Origin: Gammaproteobacteria bacterium
GTDB taxonomy: Bacteria; Pseudomonadota; Gammaproteobacteria; Arenicellales; Arenicellaceae
DNA: 11,247 nucleotides
Assembly (NCBI GenBank): GCA_030426005.1
Contig: JAUHZM010000079.1
Span: forward strand, 1-11,247
Direction of reading: 5' to 3'
Under the pieces are notes generated by a model. That model did no database searches, had not been told where the DNA came from, and worked only from the letters and a program-made list of their open reading frames with translations. The stretch's first letter is position 1. Each line of letters starts with the position of its first letter. The position numbers and the translations under genes were made by a program. Shown here piece after piece: positions 1-6,402 of this stretch.

Positions 1-78
1 AGCATTCAAAGTTTGGTAGCGCGCAGTAAACTGGCCGCCGTCTTGCTTGCGCGTCAGATCCAGCTGGGCTCTGACTAA
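1..78 (+). CDS. C-terminal fragment of an unidentified protein
   Basis: Frame 1 is open from the window edge to a TAA at 76-78 and encodes about 25 residues ending in QIQLGSD. The other two plus-strand frames close within the first 30 bases or so. The stop lies 11 bases before the esterase ATG, a spacing typical of an operon, so this is probably the end of an upstream gene. The visible peptide has a leucine/alanine-rich helical look (SLVARSKLAAVLLARQ) but no motif I can name, so I assign no function. It could be a chance open frame; the evidence is only its position and the lack of a better frame. Confidence 0.4.
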   Translation, partial: SIQSLVARSKLAAVLLARQIQLGSD

Positions 79-89
79 GCTCGGTTTAG

Positions 90-836
90 ATGACACCAGT
101 ACGCGCTCTGTTTTTCATTTTTATTCTTCTAATCCACACTGCTTGCACGGCACGATCACCCATGAATAACGACACCCAAACAATAGAGATTCAACACGGC
201 GAAGGCGCGGTTAAACACACTGTTATTTGGCTACACGGGCTGGGTGCCACAGCAGATGACTTCCCGCCGGTGGTGCCAGAATTGGGATTGTCCGATGAAC
301 GAGCAATTCGATTTGTGTTTCCCCAGGCGCCGGTGCGCCCCATCACCATTAACGGCGGTATGCCAATGCCGGGTTGGTACGATATCAAAGGGATGGACAT
401 CAAAGACAAGCAAGACGCGGTCGGCATGGCGGAATCGCAAGCCACACTGGATGCGCTGATCCAGGCGCAAATCGATGCTGGTGTCCCAAGTGACAATATT
501 ATCGTTGCAGGCTTTTCACAGGGTGGTGCGGTTGCCTACTTTACCGCTATTCGCAGTCAACACACACTTGGTGGCATTTTAGCTTTGTCGACGTATCTGC
601 CGTTTATGGAGAATTCTGAAGCGGAACAGTCTGGCAAAAACCTGGCGACACCCATCTTTGCCAGCCACGGTACCCATGACCCGGTTGTGCCACTGGCGTT
701 GGGCGCTGGTAGTGTTACACACTTGCAGGCATTGGGTTATCAAGTCGAGTGGCACGAATACCCGATGGAGCATAATGTGATTTTGCCGCAAATTCGTGCC
801 ATCGGTGCTTGGATCAACCGCGTGTTCGGCGGCTAA
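90..836 (+). CDS. Carboxylesterase / phospholipase family alpha/beta hydrolase
   Basis: Serine hydrolase of the carboxylesterase 2 (EstB/LypLA-like) family, expected to cleave short acyl esters or lysophospholipids. The catalytic parts are visible: oxyanion-loop HGLGA at residues 49-53, nucleophile elbow GFSQGG with Ser143, Asp197 in GTHDPVVP, and His228 in MEHNV. The core after about residue 30 matches the usual family length of roughly 220 residues. The first 24 residues are extra: Arg5, a hydrophobic run (LFFIFILLI) and Ala18-Cys19, resembling a signal or lipoprotein peptide, although His at the -3 position is poor for a lipobox. A second in-frame ATG at 162 would give the usual cytosolic form. 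Neither start has a clear Shine-Dalgarno sequence. The family is sure; the start and the cellular location are not. It follows the partial upstream gene by 11 bases and converges on the PhzF gene with an 11-base gap. Confidence 0.9.
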   Translation: MTPVRALFFIFILLIHTACTARSPMNNDTQTIEIQHGEGAVKHTVIWLHGLGATADDFPPVVPELGLSDERAIRFVFPQAPVRPITINGGMPMPGWYDIKGMDIKDKQDAVGMAESQATLDALIQAQIDAGVPSDNIIVAGFSQGGAVAYFTAIRSQHTLGGILALSTYLPFMENSEAEQSGKNLATPIFASHGTHDPVVPLALGAGSVTHLQALGYQVEWHEYPMEHNVILPQIRAIGAWINRVFGG

Positions 837-847
837 GAAGCGATTGT

Positions 848-1684
848 TTATTCCAGATGGTGAGCCGTGCCGCTTACCGTCACCGGAGCGCCGACTGGGG
901 TAGTGGCCTCAACCTGAATCTGTGATGGCTGGCCCATGTCCTGACCCTGAAAGATCTCGATCTTTGTTGCTGCAGTCTGGCCAGTGTCCCGCAGGTAACC
1001 CATAAACGCCGCGGCTGCCGCACCTGTGGCGGGGTCTTCGAGCACGCCGCCAGAGGCAAACGCATTACGCGCAAAAAACCGTGTGGCAGATTCCTGCACC
1101 ACAAACATTACGGTTACCAATCTGTTTTCGAGCATAAACTGACGACCCGCATCGAGATCATATTCCATTGCCGCCAGACTAGCCCGATCTCGCAGTGCAA
1201 AGACAAAGTGGTCAGCTCCAGCGAAAATATGTGCTGGGGCAATGCGTGGATCAAGTTGTTGACTCGAATAACCAAATACCGCCAGTGCATCGCTTATCTG
1301 TTTGGGACTCAAGGTTTCGCTGCGTGTTCCGGGTGAACGTAATGCTGCGCTCAGTTCGCCGTTTTCGTCTCGCCCAGAGACCTCGATTTGACCATCATTG
1401 AGGATAAGTGGATACGATCCCGTGCCGAGGCGCTCTGCCAGCGCCACGCCCAGGGCGATGGTCGCATGACCACAAAATGGCACCTCATTCTCAGGGGAGA
1501 AGTAGCGCACACGCCAAGTGTCGGTCTGTGGTACGGGTGCCGCGAACACAGTCTCTGAATAACCCAGCTCTGCAGCCAGTGACTGCATACTGTGCGCGGC
1601 GGGCAATGTGTCCTGAATCACGACACCAGCCGGGTTGCCGCCTTGTTGATTAATCGAGAAGGCGGATATTTTAAGTGCTTGCAT
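848..1684 (-). CDS. PhzF family isomerase/epimerase
   Basis: Member of the PhzF/diaminopimelate-epimerase-like fold family, which isomerises small molecules; the substrate of this copy is unknown. Numbering from the ATG at 1684 (278 residues), the signatures are GGNPAGVV near 15-22, the general acid/base Glu44 in YSETVF, FSPENEVPFCGHAT at 62-75, and DPATGA from Asp217. These cover both halves of the two-domain fold, and the length is typical. I chose the ATG at 1684 rather than an upstream in-frame TTG at 1702 because GGAG precedes the ATG by 5 bases and the family normally begins with a few residues before the first strand (MQALKISAF). It is divergent from an Lrp-type regulator, its likely controller by position. 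Annotations as a phenazine biosynthesis protein would be misleading: no other phz genes are present. Confidence 0.92.
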   Translation of the reverse strand: MQALKISAFSINQQGGNPAGVVIQDTLPAAHSMQSLAAELGYSETVFAAPVPQTDTWRVRYFSPENEVPFCGHATIALGVALAERLGTGSYPLILNDGQIEVSGRDENGELSAALRSPGTRSETLSPKQISDALAVFGYSSQQLDPRIAPAHIFAGADHFVFALRDRASLAAMEYDLDAGRQFMLENRLVTVMFVVQESATRFFARNAFASGGVLEDPATGAAAAAFMGYLRDTGQTAATKIEIFQGQDMGQPSQIQVEATTPVGAPVTVSGTAHHLE

Positions 1685-1828
1685 ACGTGCTCCAGTTGGC
1701 AATCAAGATGTTGACAGTATAGAAAGAGCTGGGAGCTTCTTGAATAATGAAAACAAGGTTTATGGGTTGTTTAGCCTAAAAATATAAGTTAATAATATGT
1801 TTTATATTTATTAACAAAGGTGTTGGCT
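1685..1828. promoter_or_regulatory. AT-rich divergent control region between PhzF and Lrp-type genes
   Basis: This spacer between two divergent genes is strongly AT-rich from about 1735 to 1815. It holds an inverted repeat, AAATATAA at 1780-1787 and TTATATTT at 1802-1809. The centres are 22 bases apart, about two helical turns, which suits a dimeric regulator, and Lrp/AsnC proteins often bind AT-rich sites and control a divergent neighbour. A possible promoter toward the regulator is TTGTTT at 1767-1772 with TAATAA at 1790-1795. In such AT-rich DNA the repeat may be chance, so the operator reading is inference. Confidence 0.4.
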
Positions 1829-2260
1829 GTGGATGAGATTGATATGCAAATTGTGCGCGCGGTGCTGCAAGACGGGCGCATCAGTATTACCGAGCTGGCA
1901 GATCGCGTGTCGATGTCGGCACCTGCGGTGACCGAACGGTTGCGACGGCTGGAGCAGCGTGGAGTGATTCAACGTTATCAAGCGGTGGTAAACCCAGAGA
2001 AGCTCGGTTACCAGCTGGAAGCAATCGTGCGCTTAAAACCTCGCCCGGGCGCATTGAAGAAGGTGGAAGACATGATTGTGCAGCAGCCCAGATTCACACA
2101 ATGCGATAAAGTGACTGGAGACGATTGTTTCATCGCCAGGCTGGCGCTGCGTTCCATCGCAGAACTGGATACTTTGCTCGATCCCTTTCACGATTTGGCG
2201 GAGAGCAACACGGCAATCGTAAAATCGTCGCCGGTCAGAATGCGTTTACCGGTGCTTTGA
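1829..2260 (+). CDS. Lrp/AsnC family transcriptional regulator
   Basis: Feast/famine-type regulator, 143 residues from the chosen start. The N-terminus has the family opening DEIDMQIVRAVLQDGR. A winged helix-turn-helix follows at about 18-47 (ITELADRVSMSAPAVTERLRRLEQRGVIQRY), then the linker AVVNPEKLGYQ and a C-terminal RAM-type ligand-binding and oligomerisation domain to the end. These proteins bind amino acids or related small molecules and form dimers to octamers on DNA. GTG codons at 1820 and 1829 are both in frame. I chose 1829 because AAAGG at 1816-1820 sits 8 bases upstream of it but directly abuts the start at 1820, and because family members begin just before the DEID segment. The divergent PhzF gene is the likely target; autoregulation is also usual. 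The effector cannot be read from the sequence. Confidence 0.93.
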   Translation: MDEIDMQIVRAVLQDGRISITELADRVSMSAPAVTERLRRLEQRGVIQRYQAVVNPEKLGYQLEAIVRLKPRPGALKKVEDMIVQQPRFTQCDKVTGDDCFIARLALRSIAELDTLLDPFHDLAESNTAIVKSSPVRMRLPVL

Positions 2261-2329
2261 CGGCGAAAACTATCCCGGTAATTCGGTTCAGGCGCACCGA
2301 CAACAGCGGGCAGCGCGCCTGATTCGCAT

Positions 2330-3103
2330 TTAGGTCTCTACGAATGCGCGTTCGATAACGTATTCGCCAATGTCGGACCGGATGGTTTCTTTGAAGCCCA
2401 TGCCATCTAGAATCTGGCAGAAGTCTTTTAACATCGATGGGCTTCCACATAGCATGAATCGGTCATCTTCGACATTGACCGGCGGCAGGCCAACTTTCTC
2501 AGCCAGTGCGCCGGATGTCAGGGCGTCGGTCAGTCGACCTTGAGTATGAAACTCTTCACGCGTTACCGTGGGGTAATACAGCAACTTGCCTGCAACCATC
2601 TCGCCAAAGAATTCATTTTCTGGCAGTTCCTGGATGGTTTCCTGATACGCCAGCTCTGAGACTTCCCGCACGCCGTGCGTCAAAATCACTTTGTCGAATC
2701 GCTCGTAGACCTCTGGATCTTTGATCACGCTCATAAATGGTGCCAAGCCAGTGCCGGTGGCGAGCAAGTACAGGTTTTTGCCGGGCTTGAGGTTGTCGAC
2801 CAAAAGAGTGCCAGTTGGTTTGGTACTGGTGAGCAGCTTGTCGCCAGGTTTGATTTTTTGCAGGCGAGACGTCAATGGGCCGTCTTGAACTTTGATGCTG
2901 AAGAACTCCATGTGTTCTTCGTAGTTGGCGCTGGCAATACTGTATGCGCGCATCAACGGTTTGCCGTCAACTTCGAGGCCGATCATGATGAATTGACCGT
3001 TTAAGAATCGGAAGCCCGGATCGCGTGTGGTGGTGAAACTAAACAGGGTGTCGTTCCAGTGATGCACGGATAAGACTTCTACTTCACGAATATTTGCTGC
3101 CAT
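2330..3103 (-). CDS. fpr: Ferredoxin/flavodoxin-NADP+ reductase
   Basis: FAD enzyme moving electrons between NADPH and ferredoxin or flavodoxin, 257 residues, the typical bacterial length. The N-terminal FAD domain carries RAYSIAS at 52-58 (flavin contact) and GPLTSRL at 75-81. The NADP domain carries ATGTGLAPF at 115-123, THGVRE, and LCGSPSML near the end. The C-terminus ends in AFVET, matching the Pseudomonas/Azotobacter subclass, where an extension past the terminal aromatic region stacks on FAD. The ATG at 3103 is preceded by a purine-rich GAGAG. In pseudomonads this gene is induced by oxidative stress through a divergent LysR regulator (FinR); no such regulator is here, the divergent gene being moaC. 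It converges on the Lrp-type gene with a 69-base gap in which I see no clear terminator. Confidence 0.95.
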   Translation of the reverse strand: MAANIREVEVLSVHHWNDTLFSFTTTRDPGFRFLNGQFIMIGLEVDGKPLMRAYSIASANYEEHMEFFSIKVQDGPLTSRLQKIKPGDKLLTSTKPTGTLLVDNLKPGKNLYLLATGTGLAPFMSVIKDPEVYERFDKVILTHGVREVSELAYQETIQELPENEFFGEMVAGKLLYYPTVTREEFHTQGRLTDALTSGALAEKVGLPPVNVEDDRFMLCGSPSMLKDFCQILDGMGFKETIRSDIGEYVIERAFVET

Positions 3104-3133
3104 GAAACTCTCTTTCTTCTGTTACACATGATT

Positions 3134-3149
3134 TCGATCAGTGGATCGA
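3134..3149. repeat. Short inverted repeat in the fpr leader
   Basis: TCGATC at 3134-3139 and GATCGA at 3144-3149 form a perfect 6-base inverted repeat around AGTG. It lies about 30 bases upstream of the fpr ATG, between the predicted promoter and the start codon, so it could act as an operator or as an RNA hairpin in the leader. It is short enough to be chance. Confidence 0.3.
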
Positions 3150-3309
3150 TTTCCAACTGTGGCGACCTCAGCTAAAACAGCCAGATAGCGCACTTAACAA
3201 GCGGGAAAGAGTATAGGCGTGCATTGCGTTTGTAAACCAAGCGACCCGATTATTTTAAGAATAGTTTGCTATATCCACGATAATTTTCATTATAAGTGAA
3301 AGCAATAAC

Positions 3310-3331
3310 AATTCTTTTTTTAATAAGAATT
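3310..3331. repeat. Inverted repeat upstream of moaC
   Basis: AATTCTT at 3310-3316 and AAGAATT at 3325-3331 are perfect 7-base arms around an 8-base T-rich centre. It sits just downstream of the candidate -10 for moaC, a position from which a bound regulator would block transcription. It does not resemble the ModE site I know from E. coli (TATATAACG-type arms). The AT-rich surroundings raise the chance level. Confidence 0.35.
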
Positions 3332-3462
3332 TATTAGATTTTGCAATGAGGGCAGAGTGCAGCTGATCAGTGGTTGTTCCGTGCCTGCTGTGGGGATTTA
3401 TTTGCTGAATCATGAGGACAGTTTTATTGTGTCGTTTGTCCCTTTTCAGTAGCATTGTTGCG

Positions 3463-3963
3463 ATGAACGACTTTTCTCATTTAAACGCCAAAGGCGAAGC
3501 GCATATGGTGGATGTGTCTGCCAAAGCAGTCACGCCCCGTGAGGCGGTCGCCGAGTCTCGAGTGGTGCTGAGTGCTGCGATTTTGCAGCAGGTGCAGTCT
3601 CAGCAACTTAGTAAGGGCGATTTGTACGCCACCGCGCGCATAGCCGGCATCATGGCCGCCAAAAAGTGCAGCGAGCTGATTCCTTTGTGTCACCCGTTGC
3701 CCCTCAGTAAAGTGAGTCTGGAAATTGAGCCTTATGAAAGCGCTGACCAGTGCGGACTGGTGGTACGGGCGCGCTGTCGCACCAGCGGTCAAACCGGCGT
3801 GGAGATGGAAGCGTTGACAGCCGCCTCGGTCGCGGCACTGACCATCTACGATATGTGCAAAGCACTGGATAAAGGGATTGTGATTGAATCCACCCGATTG
3901 TTGGAAAAACGTGGTGGCAAGTCGGGTGACTGGGTTTTAAACGAGGCAGCGTCGCATGGTTAA
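3463..3963 (+). CDS. moaC: Cyclic pyranopterin monophosphate synthase MoaC
   Basis: Converts the MoaA product, 3',8-cyclo-dihydro-GTP, to cyclic pyranopterin monophosphate, the second half of the first Moco step. The 166 residues include NAKGEAHMVDVSAKA, Lys51 in KGDLYATARIAGI, IPLCHPLPLSK at 73-83 and GVEMEALTAASVAALTIYDMCKA with Asp130 and Lys133, equivalent to catalytic Asp128 and Lys131 of the E. coli enzyme. The frame is open upstream to an ATG at 3412, giving 17 extra residues (RTVLLCRLSLFSS...) with no family counterpart. I start at 3463 because MNDFSHLNAKGEAH aligns with the E. coli N-terminus. Neither start has a Shine-Dalgarno sequence, which is unusual for the first gene of an operon. 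It overlaps moaD by 8 bases. Confidence 0.96.
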   Translation: MNDFSHLNAKGEAHMVDVSAKAVTPREAVAESRVVLSAAILQQVQSQQLSKGDLYATARIAGIMAAKKCSELIPLCHPLPLSKVSLEIEPYESADQCGLVVRARCRTSGQTGVEMEALTAASVAALTIYDMCKALDKGIVIESTRLLEKRGGKSGDWVLNEAASHG

Positions 3964-4207
3964 AGTCAGATTATTTGCCCATTTGCGTGAGCTAGCGGGC
4001 ACGGATGCCGTCGAGATACCAATGGGGACGATGCAGACGACCCAAGATCTGCTGGATGGACTAACTCCGCATGTGCCTCCGGCCTTGATCGAGGCACTCC
4101 GTGATCAAAGCGCGATGATTTCGGTTGATCAGCGGTATGCCGGTTGGGATGCTCCGTTGCATGATGGCGCGGAAGTGGGGATATTGCCTCCGGTGTCTGG
4201 CGGTTGA
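3956..4207 (+). CDS. moaD: Molybdopterin synthase small subunit MoaD
   Basis: Ubiquitin-like sulfur carrier of molybdopterin synthase, 83 residues. It opens with the beta strand MVKVRLFAHLRELAG and ends in ILPPVSGG, the Gly82-Gly83 tail that is adenylated by MoeB, thiocarboxylated and inserted into the MoaE active site. This is the usual family length. The start codon lies inside the end of moaC, and GAGG at 3943-3946 is a good ribosome-binding site 9 bases upstream. moeB is not in this window, so activation must come from elsewhere in the genome. MoaD and MoaE work as a heterotetramer and are encoded side by side. Confidence 0.95.
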   Translation: MVKVRLFAHLRELAGTDAVEIPMGTMQTTQDLLDGLTPHVPPALIEALRDQSAMISVDQRYAGWDAPLHDGAEVGILPPVSGG

Positions 4208-4209
4208 GC

Positions 4210-4704
4210 ATGTTTGAGATTGTCGATTCGCCGTTTGAACCGGACCCGTATTACCAACAGGCGCGCGCTGCTGCACCACATGCTGGTGCCTTGGTCATGT
4301 TCACTGGGCTCGTACGAGATTTGTATCAGGCGGATCAAGGCGAGCAGATCACGCACTTGGAGCTTGAGCATTACCCAGGCATGACCGAGTCGATCTGCGA
4401 ATCCATTATTGCCGACGCCATGCAGCGTTTTGAAATTAGTTATGTGCAGGTGGTACATCGAGTTGGCAAAATTCTGGCCAACGAACACATTGTGTTGGTG
4501 CTGGTGGCCGCCAGTCATCGACGCGCCGCGTTTGACGCCGCGCAGTATATTATGGACTTCTTAAAAACCGATGCGCCGTTTTGGAAAAAAGAAGTCGGTG
4601 CGCGCGGAGCACACTGGCTGGGCTTAAAACGCAAAGACCAACAAGCCGCTGAACGCTGGCGGGCTTTATCGACTAACTCTGGTTCTTCCCATGACAAGCA
4701 GTAA
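4210..4704 (+). CDS. moaE: Molybdopterin synthase catalytic subunit MoaE
   Basis: Catalytic subunit that transfers sulfur from MoaD thiocarboxylate to cyclic pyranopterin monophosphate to make the molybdopterin dithiolene. It has 164 residues from the ATG at 4210. Visible features are GALVMFTGLVRD at 26-37, SHRRAAF with His103-Arg104, and KTDAPFWKKE with Lys119 and Lys126; all four residues sit at the E. coli numbers. The C-terminal DQQAAERW is also standard, followed by about 15 less conserved residues. An in-frame TTG at 4204 would overlap moaD by 4 bases. I prefer the ATG because GGCGG at 4199-4203 lies 6 bases before it. That GGCGG is part of the moaD Gly-Gly codons. The 3' end overlaps moaB by 14 bases. 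Confidence 0.95.
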   Translation: MFEIVDSPFEPDPYYQQARAAAPHAGALVMFTGLVRDLYQADQGEQITHLELEHYPGMTESICESIIADAMQRFEISYVQVVHRVGKILANEHIVLVLVAASHRRAAFDAAQYIMDFLKTDAPFWKKEVGARGAHWLGLKRKDQQAAERWRALSTNSGSSHDKQ

Positions 4705-5206
4705 ACCGTTTATTCCTTTATCGGTCGCCGTCCTCACTGTGTCGGATACACGTGACCTCAGCAGTGATACGTCTGGCCAGTATCTGGTCGAACAACTCAA
4801 AGAGGCGGGGCATCACCTGGCTGACCGCGTTCTGGTGAAGGATGATATCTACCAAATGCGGGCCGTCGTGTCAGCCTGGATTGCGGACTCAGCCATCCAT
4901 GCGATTATCACGACTGGAGGAACCGGATTTACTGGGCGAGACAGTACGCCCGAAGCTCTGACGCCGTTGTTCGACAAGCAAATCGATGGTTTCGGTGAGC
5001 TGTTTAGGCATCTCTCCTTAGCAGACATTGGCACCTCAACCGTCCAATCTCGAGCGGTCGGTGGTATGGCTAACGATACCGTGGTGTTCTGTCTACCCGG
5101 CTCGACGGGCGCTTGCCGCACCGCTTGGGACGGGATTTTGCGCGAACAGCTCGACACCCGTTTTAAACCCTGCAATTTCGTGTCGCACACACGCGCGGGA
5201 AAATGA
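4691..5206 (+). CDS. moaB: Molybdenum cofactor biosynthesis protein MoaB
   Basis: MoaB/Mog-fold protein, 171 residues, very like E. coli MoaB along its whole length: FIPLSVAVLTVSDTR at the start, EAGHHLADR, TTGGTGFTGRD at 74-84, PEALTPLFD, GTSTVQSRAVGG, PGSTGACRTAW at 136-146, and a C-terminal PCNF. The fold binds molybdopterin. In several organisms MoaB-type proteins adenylate it, the step Mog performs in E. coli, whereas E. coli MoaB itself has no firmly assigned activity. Because it lies directly before moeA, which acts on adenylated molybdopterin, that role is plausible here but is inference. The start lies 14 bases inside moaE with no obvious Shine-Dalgarno sequence, suggesting translational coupling. 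Confidence 0.93.
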   Translation: MTSSKPFIPLSVAVLTVSDTRDLSSDTSGQYLVEQLKEAGHHLADRVLVKDDIYQMRAVVSAWIADSAIHAIITTGGTGFTGRDSTPEALTPLFDKQIDGFGELFRHLSLADIGTSTVQSRAVGGMANDTVVFCLPGSTGACRTAWDGILREQLDTRFKPCNFVSHTRAGK

Positions 5207-6402
5207 TTACCGTTGCCGAGGCACAAGCCTTAGTCCAACAGCGGATCACACCGTTAACCGCGCATGAATCGGTGCCCCTTGCGCAGGCGTTGGGGCTGGT
5301 CTGCGCGCGCGATATTGTTTCCGAGATCGATATTCCACCGCGTGCGAATAGTGCAATGGACGGTTTTGCCGTGGCAGCGGCCGATCTAGCCACGCACTCC
5401 ACGTTGACGGTTTCACAACGCATTCCGGCTGGGATTGCGCCGGCGCCGCTTGTTCGCGGCACTGCCGCCCGTATTTTTACCGGTGGTGAGATTCCAGCTG
5501 GCGCGGATGCGGTGGTGATTCAGGAAAACTGTGACTACGATGATGAGCGAGTCACGATACGCCAGTCAGTGAGTCGGGGCGCGAATATTCGTCCACAAGG
5601 GCAGGATATCGCACAAGGTGCCACCGTGGCGACACAAGGCAAACGCCTGAACGCGATTGATTTGAGCTTGTTGGCGTCGGTTGGGTGTGCCGAGCTTGAG
5701 GTGTTTCGTCCGCTGCGCGTGGCGATTTTGTCGACCGGGGATGAGTTGGCCGACCCTGGGCAGCCTTTGAAACCGGGGCAAATCTACAACTCGAATCGCG
5801 TACTGCTCGCTGCTCTGTGTCGGCAAATGGGTTACCAAGTAATCGAGGCGCGCTGCGTTGCCGATACACTGGCAGAGACCACCAGTGCCTTACTCGATGC
5901 TGCGGCATCGGCTGATGTTATTTTGAGTACTGGCGGTGTGTCGGTTGGTGAGGAAGATCATGTGCGCCCGGCGGTGGAAGCCACTGGTGAACTCGAGCTT
6001 TGGAAAGTGCAAATGAAACCCGGCAAGCCAGTTGCATTTGGCCGGGTTGCGGATACGCCATTTCTCGGCCTGCCGGGTAATCCGGTCTCGGCGTTTGTGG
6101 TGTTTCAACTGCTCGCTACCGTGTTACTACGCGCTCGGCAAGGGCAGCGTTCAATGCCGCTCATAGCCTCTCCCGTGGTGGCAGATTTCAGTCGGCCGGT
6201 TACCTCGCGCGAGGACTATCTGCGGGTTCAACTGGTTTCGACCGCGAATGGCCAGACCGTGGCGCGTCCGTTTGCCAATATGAGTAGTGGCATTATGTCG
6301 TCGCTCGCTTGGGCTGACGGTCTGGTGCGGCAGCCAATTGATCAGGCCATTAAGGTCGGAGATACGGTGGACTTTTTACCGATTCGCGAGGCCATGTTAT
6401 GA
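5203..6402 (+). CDS. moeA: Molybdopterin molybdenumtransferase MoeA
   Basis: Inserts molybdate into adenylated molybdopterin, releasing AMP and forming Mo-molybdopterin. At 399 residues it is about the E. coli length. Signatures in order: SAMDGFA at 50-56, FTGGEIPAGADAVV, STGDEL at 177-182 with SNRVLLAAL soon after, STGGVSVGEEDHV at 242-254, and GLPGNPVS at 289-296. This spans the usual four-domain architecture, with the C-terminal beta-barrel (domain IV) after about residue 320. It overlaps moaB by ATGA at the 5' end and moaA by ATGA at the 3' end, both classic coupling arrangements. GGGA at 5197-5200 is only 2 bases from the start, so coupling probably matters more than an independent ribosome-binding site. 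No MogA or glutamine-rich fusion is seen. Confidence 0.96.
   Translation: MITVAEAQALVQQRITPLTAHESVPLAQALGLVCARDIVSEIDIPPRANSAMDGFAVAAADLATHSTLTVSQRIPAGIAPAPLVRGTAARIFTGGEIPAGADAVVIQENCDYDDERVTIRQSVSRGANIRPQGQDIAQGATVATQGKRLNAIDLSLLASVGCAELEVFRPLRVAILSTGDELADPGQPLKPGQIYNSNRVLLAALCRQMGYQVIEARCVADTLAETTSALLDAAASADVILSTGGVSVGEEDHVRPAVEATGELELWKVQMKPGKPVAFGRVADTPFLGLPGNPVSAFVVFQLLATVLLRARQGQRSMPLIASPVVADFSRPVTSREDYLRVQLVSTANGQTVARPFANMSSGIMSSLAWADGLVRQPIDQAIKVGDTVDFLPIREAML

Larger units (their letters stand above)
3104..3462. promoter_or_regulatory. Divergent fpr / moaC intergenic region and moaC leader
   Basis: No convincing gene lies in these 359 bases. Toward fpr (-), a good -10 TATACT reads from 3215 to 3210, with TTTACA at 3236-3231 as a close-spaced -35 (15 bases), giving an fpr leader of about 100 bases. 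Toward moaC (+), a weak candidate is TTGCTA at 3266-3271 with TATAAG at 3291-3296 (19-base spacer) or CATTAT at 3288-3293 (16-base spacer). The AT-rich stretch 3245-3345 contrasts with the GC-richer leader 3346-3410. If transcription begins near 3300, moaC would have a leader of about 160 bases. I could not match the leader to the Moco riboswitch from memory. Confidence 0.45.

Noticed and set aside
3280..3294. Fur-box-like GATAATTTTCATTAT
   Set aside because: It has ATAAT/ATTAT arms but the wrong spacing and too few matches to the 19-base Fur consensus; AT-rich background explains it.
3255..3455. Possible 66-codon minus-strand gene between fpr and moaC
   Set aside because: No ribosome-binding site; lysine/leucine-rich product drawn from AT-rich DNA; it would cover the moaC promoter and leader.
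3412..3462. Extended MoaC N-terminus from the ATG at 3412
   Set aside because: The extra 17 residues have no counterpart in MoaC, and the family start aligns with the ATG at 3463. No ribosome-binding site supports 3412.
3336..3462. Moco riboswitch
   Set aside because: Position is right, but I could not identify the conserved helices and bases by eye; kept as a finding to test rather than an annotated RNA.
5552..5908. 118-codon open frame on the minus strand
   Set aside because: Opposite the conserved centre of moeA, and the product is low-complexity and arginine/proline/serine-rich, typical of antisense translation.
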